This document shows, piece after piece, positions 1 to 5,782 of a stretch of DNA of 6,233 nucleotides. Positions within the stretch are counted from its first letter, which is position 1. Each line of letters begins with the position of its first letter. Under the pieces are notes generated by a model, which did not search any database, was not told the DNA's origin, and saw nothing but the letters and a program-made list of their open reading frames with translations. Origin of the DNA: Archangium sp. (GTDB lineage: Bacteria; Myxococcota; Myxococcia; Myxococcales; Myxococcaceae). The stretch lies in assembly GCA_016793525.1 (NCBI GenBank), contig JAEUJT010000287.1:1-6233 (forward strand). The letters run 5' to 3'. The translations under genes and the position numbers were made by a program.

Positions 1-474
1 CTCGGGTTTCTCGCCATCGCCACGACGGCGTGCCTCGGCGCCGAAGCGCTGGCCGACACCAACTCGTCTGAAGCGGCGCTCCTCGCAGCTGACGGGAGCG
101 CCGACTCCGGGGTCGACGGCTGCCGCGGAGGCCACCGACAACCGCCGCCCGAGGCCTTCACCGCCTGCGCCAACCTGACCGAAGGCACGGCCTGCTCCGT
201 CACCCACGACTCGCGCACGATTCAGGGCACCTGCCGCGCCGGTCCTCAGGGCGAGGCGCTGGCCTGCGCGCCGAACGGCCCGCCTCCGAGCGCACGCTTC
301 GGCCCGCCGCAGGAGTCCGTCGATGCGTGCGCCTCGCTCGCCTCCGACGCCGCGTGCAGCTTCTCCCTCGACGGGCAGACCGTGTCGGGCACGTGCCGGC
401 ACGGGCCTCCGGGGCGGCCGCTCGCGTGTGCGCCCGCGGGAATGGGCCCTCCGCCCGGGCACCGCCGCAACTGA
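1..474 (+). CDS. Exported protein with two four-cysteine modules (5' end missing)
   Basis: Frame 1 is open from the window edge to TGA at 472-474, giving 157 residues with strong G/C third-position bias. The first 18 or so residues are hydrophobic and end in ALA before DT, so this looks like a signal peptide missing only a few N-terminal codons; cleavage by signal peptidase I after ALA (residue 18) is the simplest reading. A lipoprotein site at Cys11 (preceded by TTA) is a weaker alternative. After a short low-complexity stretch with one lone cysteine (Cys41) come two homologous modules, residues about 53-96 and 107-151. Each has four cysteines in identical spacing, C-x8-C-x12-C-x10-C (56/65/78/89 and 110/119/132/143), a GTCR motif at the third cysteine, LACAP at the fourth and a Pro-rich end. 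The cysteines probably form disulfides outside the cytoplasm. I recognise the style from myxobacterial hypothetical proteins but know no function. The gene ends 9 bases from the convergent permease stop. Confidence 0.8.
   Translation, partial: LGFLAIATTACLGAEALADTNSSEAALLAADGSADSGVDGCRGGHRQPPPEAFTACANLTEGTACSVTHDSRTIQGTCRAGPQGEALACAPNGPPPSARFGPPQESVDACASLASDAACSFSLDGQTVSGTCRHGPPGRPLACAPAGMGPPPGHRRN
157..453 (+). repeat. Tandem four-cysteine protein modules
   Basis: Codons 53-96 (157-288) and 107-151 (319-453) encode two copies of the same module. Shared positions include ACA..L near the first cysteine, AC(S) at the second, GTCR at the third, GP.G in the following loop, and LACAP followed by GPPP at the end. 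Cysteine spacing is identical in both copies. The copies differ at most other positions, so the duplication is old rather than recent. Confidence 0.8.
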
Positions 475-483
475 ACCGCGAGC

Positions 484-2070
484 TCAGCCGCTGGCGCCGA
501 GGCTCTCCACCAGGCGCTCGCGGCTGGCACGCATGAACACCGCGTTGGCGCGCAACACGAGCTCCGCCGCAGCCACCAGCACCAGCGCCACGCCGATGAA
601 GACGGGCAGCTCCCACCCCGGCGCGTACGCCCCCAACGCCCACAGCAGCCCGTAGTACACGCCGCCCGAGCCGAAGATGGCGACGAGCGTCAACAGCACC
701 ACCAACAGCGGAGGCTGCGAGCCGCGCATCCCGTTTTTCGTCAGCGCCCGAGGCTGCCACAGGCTCGCGAACTGCCCGACCATCGACAGGGTGAGAAAGA
801 AGCAGGCGGAGATGCACAGCCCCACCAGAATCGACAGCACATCGGTGTGGCCCGTCACCACCAGCAGCACCGTCAACATCACCGTCTGCAGCAGGTGCCA
901 CGCGGCGAAGCCCCACTGCTTACCGCGCAACATCGTGGCCTCGTCGATGGGCAGCAGCAGCAGCGCCTTGATGCCGTGACGATCGAGCCCGAACTGGTTG
1001 AACAGCAGGTTCGTGCCCGCCAACGCCGCGTAGCCATACGCCGCCGGCACCAGCCACGGCCCCCGCCCCGAGAGCTCGGCGAAGGGCCCGCGAATGACCA
1101 CCAGCGTCAGCAGCGGCATCAGCAACCCGAAGCGCCCAGGAATGCTCGAGGCCAGTGCCGCCCACTGGAGTCGGGCCATGCCCAGGTGTTTGGCGGAGAA
1201 GGTCCACACCTTCGGCGGAGGCCCTCCGCCGTCGAGCGTCGACAGCGGCTGCTCCCGCGACACCGCGTAAAAGGCCCCCATCACCAGCGCCCCGCACAGC
1301 AGCACACTGGGCACCATCGCCCAAGCCGCCACGCTCCACGGGGCGCCCGCCACCACCTCGCGCGCCGCCGTCAGCAGCCGCCCCGCGGGCAGCGCTGCGC
1401 CCAGCGCCAACACGCCATGCGTCGCACCCACCACGGTCTGCGCCGCCAGCCTGGAGGCCACCCGCGGCAGCAGCGTGGTGAGGGACACAGCCACCAGCGG
1501 CAACATCACGAAGGCCACCCGCGTCTGCTTCGACACCCGCAGCGCCAGGCTGCCCACCAACAGCTGCGTCGACAGCAGCGTCAGGCCCCCGGTGACGAAC
1601 AGCACCGCCAACAAGGGCGCCGCGGCCGGAGCCGCCACCCCCGCACCGATGCAGATCGAGAGGAGCGCGAGCCACTCCACCACCGACACCACCTCGGTCG
1701 CGGCGGCCACCAGCTCGGCGGTGAAGAGCGTGCGCGCGGTCACCGGAAAGGCCTGCAGGCTCTCCCACGGCAGCTGGCGGGTGCTGCCGGAGAGGCCTCC
1801 GAAGGCGCTCGCCACCAGCGTCAACCCGCTCACCAGCAGGCCGAGCACCGCGAGGTTTCGCTCGGCGTCAGCGCCCCCGTTCAGGCCCTGGCCGAAGAGA
1901 AAGCCGAGCAGCCCCACGCCCAACAACCCGGGAATGACGGTGGTGACGATGATGAGCGACAGCACCGCCACCATCGCCCACACCCCGCGCTTCCCCACCC
2001 GGGCGAGCATGCGGTTGATGGTGCTCTGGAGGTGCGCGGCGAGCACGGCGCGCAGCGGGCTCACAGCCAC
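484..2070 (-). CDS. ABC-2 type exporter permease, large multi-spanning membrane protein
   Basis: This 528-residue protein is the membrane part of an ABC exporter whose ATPase is encoded just upstream. It is highly hydrophobic with about 11-12 predicted membrane segments, roughly at residues 32-60, 73-92, 127-146, 150-172, 183-201, 245-269, 312-326, 338-357, 390-405, 411-435, 454-480 and 487-507. Two cytoplasmic stretches look alike: LQAFPVTARTLFTAE (about 105-119) and LLLLPIDEATMLRGK (370-384). Each precedes a run of membrane helices, so the protein looks like two fused ABC-2 half-permeases, consistent with its length (single units are about 250 residues). It may belong to the 'putative ABC exporter' family (ABC_tran_2). 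The GTG start at 2070 is preceded by AGAAGG ten bases away and overlaps the ATPase stop by ten bases; GTG at codon 3 (2064) would give a four-base GTGA overlap. The substrate cannot be told from sequence. Confidence 0.88.
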   Translation of the reverse strand: MAVSPLRAVLAAHLQSTINRMLARVGKRGVWAMVAVLSLIIVTTVIPGLLGVGLLGFLFGQGLNGGADAERNLAVLGLLVSGLTLVASAFGGLSGSTRQLPWESLQAFPVTARTLFTAELVAAATEVVSVVEWLALLSICIGAGVAAPAAAPLLAVLFVTGGLTLLSTQLLVGSLALRVSKQTRVAFVMLPLVAVSLTTLLPRVASRLAAQTVVGATHGVLALGAALPAGRLLTAAREVVAGAPWSVAAWAMVPSVLLCGALVMGAFYAVSREQPLSTLDGGGPPPKVWTFSAKHLGMARLQWAALASSIPGRFGLLMPLLTLVVIRGPFAELSGRGPWLVPAAYGYAALAGTNLLFNQFGLDRHGIKALLLLPIDEATMLRGKQWGFAAWHLLQTVMLTVLLVVTGHTDVLSILVGLCISACFFLTLSMVGQFASLWQPRALTKNGMRGSQPPLLVVLLTLVAIFGSGGVYYGLLWALGAYAPGWELPVFIGVALVLVAAAELVLRANAVFMRASRERLVESLGASG

Positions 2071-2804
2071 GACAGGTTGCCCTTCTGGGTGCCGCCCACC
2101 AGCCCGACGAAAAACGACTCGAGCGAGCCGGTGCCGCCGCTCAGCTCAGCCAAGGTGCCGAAGCCCTTCAAGCGGCCGTCGTCGATGATCGCGATGTGCG
2201 GGCAGAGCGCCTCGACCACCTCAAGCATGTGGCTGGTCAACACCAGCGTCACCCCGCGCTTCTGGAGCGAAAGCAGAATGTCTTTGATGGTGCGGTTGGT
2301 GACCGCATCGATGCCCTCGAACGGCTCGTCGAGGAACACCAGCTTCGGCCCGTGCAGCAGCGCCGACGACAGCGCGAGCTTCTTCTTCATGCCGAAGCTG
2401 TAGTCGGCCACCAAGGTGCGGTGCCCGGGCTTGAGGTCGAGGGTCTCGAACATCTCCGCCGCGCGCGCGTCGATGGTGGCGTCTTCGAGCCCGTGCATGC
2501 GCCCGACGAAGCGCAGGTACTGGGGGCCGGTGAGCATCTCGAGCAGCGCCATGTCTTCAGGCATCACGCCCACCAGCCGTCGCGCCGCCAGGCCCTGGGT
2601 GCCGATGTCGTGGCCCAGCACCGAGATCGAGCCCGAGGTCGGCTCGACCAGCCCCGTCACCATCTTCAGCGTGGTCGACTTGCCCGCTCCGTTGCGGCCG
2701 AGGAGGCCGAGGAAAGTGCCCTCGGGCACGGTGAGCGACAGGTCATCGACGGCCACCTTCGCGCCGAAGCGCTTGGTGACGTTGCGGAGCTCCAAGGCGG
2801 CCAT
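2061..2804 (-). CDS. ABC exporter ATP-binding protein (CcmA/DrrA-like)
   Basis: This 247-residue ATPase powers the exporter formed with the next gene. All nucleotide-binding motifs are present: Walker A GRNGAGKST (36-44), a PED segment at the Q-loop position (82-84, Glu replacing Gln as is common in this subfamily), the signature in degenerate form YSFGMKKK (135-142), Walker B LVFLDEP (155-161) with catalytic Glu160, the D-loop region GID (164-166), and the switch His192 in TSH. The C-terminus (LESFFVGLVGG) is typical of ATPases paired with ABC-2 permeases. I chose ATG at 2804 because the fold starts there (LELRNVTKRFG); an in-frame GTG at 2855 would add 17 residues of no family resemblance. 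No Shine-Dalgarno sequence is visible before 2804, but a TACACT hexamer ends six bases upstream, so the message may be leaderless. The stop codon lies inside the permease start, indicating translational coupling. Confidence 0.95.
   Translation of the reverse strand: MAALELRNVTKRFGAKVAVDDLSLTVPEGTFLGLLGRNGAGKSTTLKMVTGLVEPTSGSISVLGHDIGTQGLAARRLVGVMPEDMALLEMLTGPQYLRFVGRMHGLEDATIDARAAEMFETLDLKPGHRTLVADYSFGMKKKLALSSALLHGPKLVFLDEPFEGIDAVTNRTIKDILLSLQKRGVTLVLTSHMLEVVEALCPHIAIIDDGRLKGFGTLAELSGGTGSLESFFVGLVGGTQKGNLSWL
2081..2086 (-). promoter_or_regulatory. Ribosome binding site of the permease gene, inside the ATPase gene
   Basis: The minus strand reads AGAAGG here, ten bases before the GTG at 2070 and sixteen before the GTG at 2064. 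The spacing favours the upstream GTG as the permease start. Confidence 0.5.
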
Positions 2805-2810
2805 CGGCGC

Positions 2811-2816
2811 AGTGTA
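2811..2816 (-). promoter_or_regulatory. Possible -10 element for a leaderless ABC transporter message
   Basis: TACACT on the minus strand (matches TAxxxT) ends six bases before the ATG at 2804, which would place transcription start at or next to the start codon. The -35 region is poor (CTGTTT with a 16-base spacer). With no Shine-Dalgarno before the ATG, this arrangement is the leaderless pattern, but the call rests on one hexamer. Confidence 0.25.
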
Positions 2817-2895
2817 GGCCGCCACCGGCGAGAAACAGTCGCTCAAAACGAGCACGCCCCGGAGGGCCGCGCGGGCGCTCCAGGGCGAGTCGAGG

Positions 2896-2913
2896 CTTCA
2901 GCGGCAGCTGAAG
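2896..2913 (-). terminator. Stem-loop directly after the 2915-3874 gene; no T-tract
   Basis: A perfect 7-bp inverted repeat, CTTCAGC and GCTGAAG around a 4-base loop, begins one base after the stop codon of the S/T/Q-headed protein. It is not followed by a run of T on the minus strand, so it is not a standard intrinsic terminator. It could protect the 3' end of the message or act as a weak terminator between this gene and the ABC operon 110 bases away. Confidence 0.4.
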
Positions 2914-2914
2914 A

Positions 2915-3874
2915 TCAGCCTTCGTCCATGAACCCGAAGGAGATGCTCTTGTACTGCTGCCCCAGCAGCTTCTGGAGCAGCTTGGCGCGCGGGTCAGTCG
3001 ACAGCAGCTCCTTGCCCGCCGTGTCTTTGATGCTCATCAGAAACGAGTCACCTTGGTCGGCCAGCTTCAGCGACGTGAAGTCGATGGTCCTCAGCGTCGG
3101 GTTGGCCCGCACCAGCTGCGTCGAGGAGGCCTTCAGCGTCGCGGCGCCCTTCTCGATCAACGCCACGTCGGCGGTGTTCTCGAAGGACCAGCCGGCCATC
3201 TCCAGCGTGCCCGCCTTCGCCGCGAGCCCGTCGGTGCCCATCTTCGCGAAGCGGGCGGTGTACATGCGCGCCGCGTCGCGCGGGTCGGCCGCGGCCTTGA
3301 TGTCTTTCTCTGCCTGCGCCATCAGCTTGGTCAGCTCACCCTCGGTGATCTTGTTCGGCTTCACCTTGGTGAAGAGCGTCTCGAACGCCGCGCTCGCCTT
3401 GGTCTTGGGGCGGGCCGCCTCGTCAAGCTTGGCCAGCGCGGCGCTGATCGCCGCCGTCAGCTGCTCGGGCTTGATGCCGGCGATGTTGGCCGTGCCCTCG
3501 AAGCCCGACATCTCGGAGAGAATGGTGAGCTTCGTGCCCGACACATTCACCTTGTACGAATCGTCACCCATCTCGGCGGCCCGCAGCGTCCACTGCATGG
3601 GCTTGGCGTCGCTCGGGTCCCACGCGAAGTAGAAGTCTTTCGCCGGGTCGCTCAGCTGGTTCTCGACCAGCTCTGCGAACGTCGAGCGGCCCTGGGGGTG
3701 CGTCAGCGCCGTCTTCACGCTCTTCGCCAGATCGGGCTTTGCCGAGGTCCACCCGGCTGGTTTGGCCTGGGTCGTTTGGGCGGTCGTCGCCGGCTTCGGC
3801 GTGGCGGAGGTGGCGGTTGATTGGCTGGTGCGCTGCGTCGAGGCGGTGCGCTGCTGTTGGGTAATGGAGGGCAT
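2915..3874 (-). CDS. Unrecognised cysteine-free protein with S/T/Q-rich N-terminus
   Basis: I do not recognise this 319-residue protein. The ATG at 3874 is well supported by AGGAG nine bases upstream; the longer in-frame opening begins with TTG inside the upstream terminator and is rejected. Residues 1-45 are low-complexity (Ser, Thr, Gln, Ala, Pro, Lys; no hydrophobic core), so there is no Sec signal peptide, lipobox or twin-arginine motif. Residues about 46-319 look globular: amphipathic helical stretches (about 137-155, 176-197, 201-222) alternate with strand-like stretches (80-86, 94-98, 106-120, 310-315), with tryptophans at 42, 86, 95 and 229. There is no cysteine in the whole protein and no membrane segment. 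It is flanked by a terminator upstream and a stem-loop downstream, so it is probably a single-gene unit. An S/T/Q/P-rich head without a signal peptide occurs in other myxobacterial proteins, so export by a non-Sec route is possible but unproven. Confidence 0.85.
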   Translation of the reverse strand: MPSITQQQRTASTQRTSQSTATSATPKPATTAQTTQAKPAGWTSAKPDLAKSVKTALTHPQGRSTFAELVENQLSDPAKDFYFAWDPSDAKPMQWTLRAAEMGDDSYKVNVSGTKLTILSEMSGFEGTANIAGIKPEQLTAAISAALAKLDEAARPKTKASAAFETLFTKVKPNKITEGELTKLMAQAEKDIKAAADPRDAARMYTARFAKMGTDGLAAKAGTLEMAGWSFENTADVALIEKGAATLKASSTQLVRANPTLRTIDFTSLKLADQGDSFLMSIKDTAGKELLSTDPRAKLLQKLLGQQYKSISFGFMDEG

Positions 3875-3883
3875 GTGGCGAAG

Positions 3884-3888
3884 CTCCT
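3884..3888 (-). promoter_or_regulatory. Ribosome binding site of the S/T/Q-headed protein
   Basis: The minus strand reads AGGAG, nine bases before the ATG at 3874. This fixes the start at 3874 rather than at the TTG at 3961. No convincing -35/-10 pair was found in the 85 bases between this site and the terminator upstream. Confidence 0.75.
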
Positions 3889-3959
3889 GAGAACCGAAGG
3901 GAGAAACCGACAGCGTGAGACCTTGCCACAGCTTGACACCGGGTGAAGCGATCGAGCGC

Positions 3960-3989
3960 AAAAAAACCGTGTCACGTCTTCGTAACAGG
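3960..3989 (-). terminator. Intrinsic terminator of the OmpA-family gene
   Basis: On the minus strand, TGTTACG and CGTGACA pair around the loop AAGA (7 bp with one G-U pair). Two further C-G pairs across a bulged C can extend the stem, and seven T residues follow (3960-3966). The hairpin starts 11 bases after the OmpA-family stop at 4001. This is the clearest terminator in the window and separates the envelope genes from the unknown gene at 2915-3874. Confidence 0.8.
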
Positions 3990-4000
3990 CGCCTCGAGGG

Positions 4001-5647
4001 CTATTTCTTCTTCCCTTCGATGCGCTGGGGCGGCTTGTCGATCTCGATCTCGTCGACCAGACGGAACTCGGTGCGGCGGTTCTTGGCGCGGTTGAGCGGG
4101 GTGTCGTTGGGCGCGATGGGCTTGTCGAAGCCGAAGCCCTCGCTGCGCAGGCGCCGGGTCTCCACGCCGTGCTCGATCAGGTAGTCCTCGACGGCCTTGG
4201 CGCGGCGCCGGGAGAGGTCGATGTTGAACGCGCGCGGGCCGACGTTGTCGGTGTGGCCTTCGATCAGCACCGGGCCGACGTCCATGTTGTCGAGCAGCAC
4301 CTTGGCCACCTCGTCGAGCAGCGGGAACGACTGCTTGTCGATGCGCGCACTGCCGAACTCGTAGAGCACCTGGTTACGAATGCGAATGCGCTCAGACTCG
4401 AGCACGACGTCTTCTTCTTCTTCGGGCGGCGGGCACCCGTTGAGCTCGGCCGGGCCAGGCTGATCAGGGCATTGATCGGCGTTGTCGGGGATCTGGTCTT
4501 GATCTTTGTCGGGGCAGCCGTCGAGCGGAGCCGGGCCCGCTGCCTCGGGGCAGCCGTCGACGCGGTCGAGAATACCGTCGCCGTCGGTGTCGGGCTCCGG
4601 GTTCGGTTCGGGGCAGCCGTCGCCGTCTTGGTAGCCGTCTTTGTCTTCGGGCTCGTTCGGGCACTGATCGATCTTGTCGGGAATGTCGTCGCCGTCGCCG
4701 TCAGCCGGGGGAATACGCTCGTAGCGAACGCCCAGCGTGAAGCGGAACGTCTCGCGGCCGTAGCCGTTTTCACCGAGGCCGCGGCCCACGGCGACCATCA
4801 CGCCCCACTCCGCCGCCACCATCGAGCGCAGGCCGACCAGCAGCTCGAGCGGCGTCTTCAGCGCCTCGGCGTCGCGGAAGGTGAAGGGCGCCTCCGCCGG
4901 CGTGGCCAGGTTGATCTCACCCAGCAGCTGGTTGCTCTGGAGCGCCCCGATGTCGGGGATCGAGATCTGCACGCCGCCGCCCATCACAAACTCGTGGCCG
5001 ACGTAGAGGTTGAGGTACCGGCCAGGCGCGGTGCGGAACTTCCACCCCGCGTTGGCGAGGATTCGAACTGGCCCGAAGGTGCGCTCGGCGGCGAGGCGGG
5101 GCGCGAACACCACGCCGCGATCGCCCATGAAGCTGAAGCCGTCGCCGGTGGGGAAGCGAATCTCACCGATGGCCGCCAAGCCGACGATGGGGATCTCCGA
5201 CTGACGGAGGATCTGGAACCGCGCCTGCGCTCGCATGGCGCCGAGGCCGATGACCCGCGGGTTGTCTTGGGGGAAGCCCTGCGCGGTGAGCAGGCTAAAA
5301 TTGCCGATGTTCACCAGAGAGATGGGCAGATCAGCCGCGACCTCGAGCCGCGAGAAGAGCTGGTACGCCCCCATGATGTGCAGGTCCGTACGGAAGGGAA
5401 TCAGGTCGCCGAGGCGCTGATCGCCGGCCTTGAGCGCCAGCACCCCGACGTTGAAGTCGAGAATCGGCATCAGCTGCCACGAGCCCTGAGGCCGCAGCTC
5501 GGCGCCGTCGAGCGAGAGCCCAGGATCCATCGTCGGCGAGAACTTGATCGGCACCGCGTCGAAGCCGCGCGCGAACGGGTCTTCAGCCGCGACGGCCTGC
5601 ACCGCGACGACGCACAGCAGCACAGCGGTGGGTACCTGGAGCCTCAC
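4001..5647 (-). CDS. OmpA-family outer-membrane protein with TSP3 calcium-binding linker
   Basis: This 548-residue protein should anchor the outer membrane to peptidoglycan. Domains in order: a signal peptide (residues 1-21, cut near AVAA before EDP); a predicted beta-barrel (about 48-310) rich in alternating aromatic and hydrophobic strands; a TSP3-type linker (316-406) of Asp-rich DxDxDG motifs with six cysteines; an acidic hinge EEEED (409-413); and an OmpA-like domain (about 426-530). That domain has LIEGHTDNVG (461-470) and LSRRRA (478-483). Asp467 and Arg482, 15 residues apart, match the pair that binds diaminopimelate in known OmpA domains. The tail is Lys-rich (ends GKKK). The only start that keeps the signal peptide is GTG at 5647, with an in-frame TAA four codons upstream. 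GGAGG lies only two bases before it, too close for normal use, while a TATAAC hexamer ends eight bases upstream, so the message could be leaderless. It follows an alpha-2-macroglobulin gene on the same strand. Confidence 0.95.
   Translation of the reverse strand: MRLQVPTAVLLCVVAVQAVAAEDPFARGFDAVPIKFSPTMDPGLSLDGAELRPQGSWQLMPILDFNVGVLALKAGDQRLGDLIPFRTDLHIMGAYQLFSRLEVAADLPISLVNIGNFSLLTAQGFPQDNPRVIGLGAMRAQARFQILRQSEIPIVGLAAIGEIRFPTGDGFSFMGDRGVVFAPRLAAERTFGPVRILANAGWKFRTAPGRYLNLYVGHEFVMGGGVQISIPDIGALQSNQLLGEINLATPAEAPFTFRDAEALKTPLELLVGLRSMVAAEWGVMVAVGRGLGENGYGRETFRFTLGVRYERIPPADGDGDDIPDKIDQCPNEPEDKDGYQDGDGCPEPNPEPDTDGDGILDRVDGCPEAAGPAPLDGCPDKDQDQIPDNADQCPDQPGPAELNGCPPPEEEEDVVLESERIRIRNQVLYEFGSARIDKQSFPLLDEVAKVLLDNMDVGPVLIEGHTDNVGPRAFNIDLSRRRAKAVEDYLIEHGVETRRLRSEGFGFDKPIAPNDTPLNRAKNRRTEFRLVDEIEIDKPPQRIEGKKK
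4430..4702 (-). repeat. TSP3-type Asp-rich calcium-binding repeats within the OmpA-family gene
   Basis: Residues 316-406 hold several copies of the pattern D-x-D-x-D-x-(I/L)-x-D-x-x-D-x-C-P: DGDGDDIPDKIDQCP (316-330), DTDGDGILDRVDGCP (353-367) and DKDQDQIPDNADQCP (380-394), with shorter DGxxDGDGCP and LDGCP units between them. Cysteines are at 329, 345, 366, 378, 393 and 405. Such repeats bind calcium and form a stiff, disulfide-held linker between barrel and peptidoglycan-binding domain in this family. Confidence 0.9.
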
Positions 5648-5655
5648 TGCCTCCG

Positions 5656-5683
5656 GTTATAGCCGCGCCCGCCGGGGCACCAA
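5656..5683 (-). promoter_or_regulatory. Candidate promoter of the OmpA-family gene
   Basis: Minus strand TTGGTG (5683-5678) and TATAAC (5661-5656) are separated by 16 bases, in the only AT-rich patch of the intergenic space. Transcription start would fall at about 5650-5649, next to the GTG at 5647. An inverted repeat ACCAA-GAAT-TTGGT (5679-5692) overlaps the -35 and could be an operator. The -35 is a weak match (3 of 6) and the -10 a good one (5 of 6). Confidence 0.4.
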
Positions 5684-5745
5684 GAATTTGGTTTCACTTC
5701 GAGCCGCGAATGGGTGTGAGCGAACAGCCCAAGGCGAAGTGCATC

Positions 5746-5764
5746 CCGATGAACTGATCATCGG
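5746..5764 (-). terminator. Stem-loop after the alpha-2-macroglobulin gene; no T-tract
   Basis: CCGATGA and TCATCGG form a perfect 7-bp stem around a 5-base loop, beginning 18 bases after the stop codon at 5783. No T run follows on the minus strand, so it may be a weak or Rho-assisted terminator, or an RNA-stabilising hairpin between two co-transcribed genes. Confidence 0.4.
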
Positions 5765-5782
5765 CGCCGTCGGGCGTGACGT

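Noticed and set aside
920..1768. A 282-codon minus-strand frame inside the permease gene
   Set aside because: It is a Gly/Ala/Arg-rich shifted-frame shadow of the permease with none of its hydrophobic segments.
847..2403. A 518-codon open frame on the plus strand across the permease and ATPase genes
   Set aside because: It is antisense to two well-supported genes and its product is dominated by His, Arg and Gln with no domain. Long antisense frames are expected in GC-rich coding DNA.
2555..2565. Glu in place of Gln at the ATPase Q-loop (PED) and a signature without LSGGQ
   Set aside because: Both are normal for this exporter ATPase subfamily, so they are not signs of an inactive enzyme.
2805..2855. 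ATPase start at GTG 2855
   Set aside because: The extra 17 residues do not fit the family and there is no ribosome site before it; the ABC fold begins right at ATG 2804.
2196..3632. A 478-codon open frame on the plus strand across the ATPase and unknown gene
   Set aside because: It runs antisense through the ATPase catalytic motifs, changes composition midway and shows no recognisable domain.
3911..3928. Sigma-54-type promoter (TGGCAAGG ... CGCT on the minus strand) before the unknown gene
   Set aside because: The GG and GC elements are one base too far apart, and sigma-54 spacing is strict.
3933..3938. TTGACA on the plus strand as a -35 element
   Set aside because: No -10-like hexamer follows at 16-18 bases and no plus-strand gene lies downstream.
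3875..3961. Longer version of the unknown protein starting at TTG 3961
   Set aside because: The start would lie in the T-tract of the preceding terminator and has no ribosome site, whereas ATG 3874 has AGGAG nine bases upstream.
4375..4430. Run of TTC repeats on the plus strand (near 4411-4424) as a microsatellite or phase-variable tract
   Set aside because: It is only four to five units long and encodes the acidic hinge EEEED of the OmpA-family protein.
4169..5662. A 497-codon open frame on the plus strand opposite the OmpA-family gene
   Set aside because: It mirrors the codon bias of the real gene; the opposite strand carries signal peptide, TSP3 repeats and the OmpA domain.
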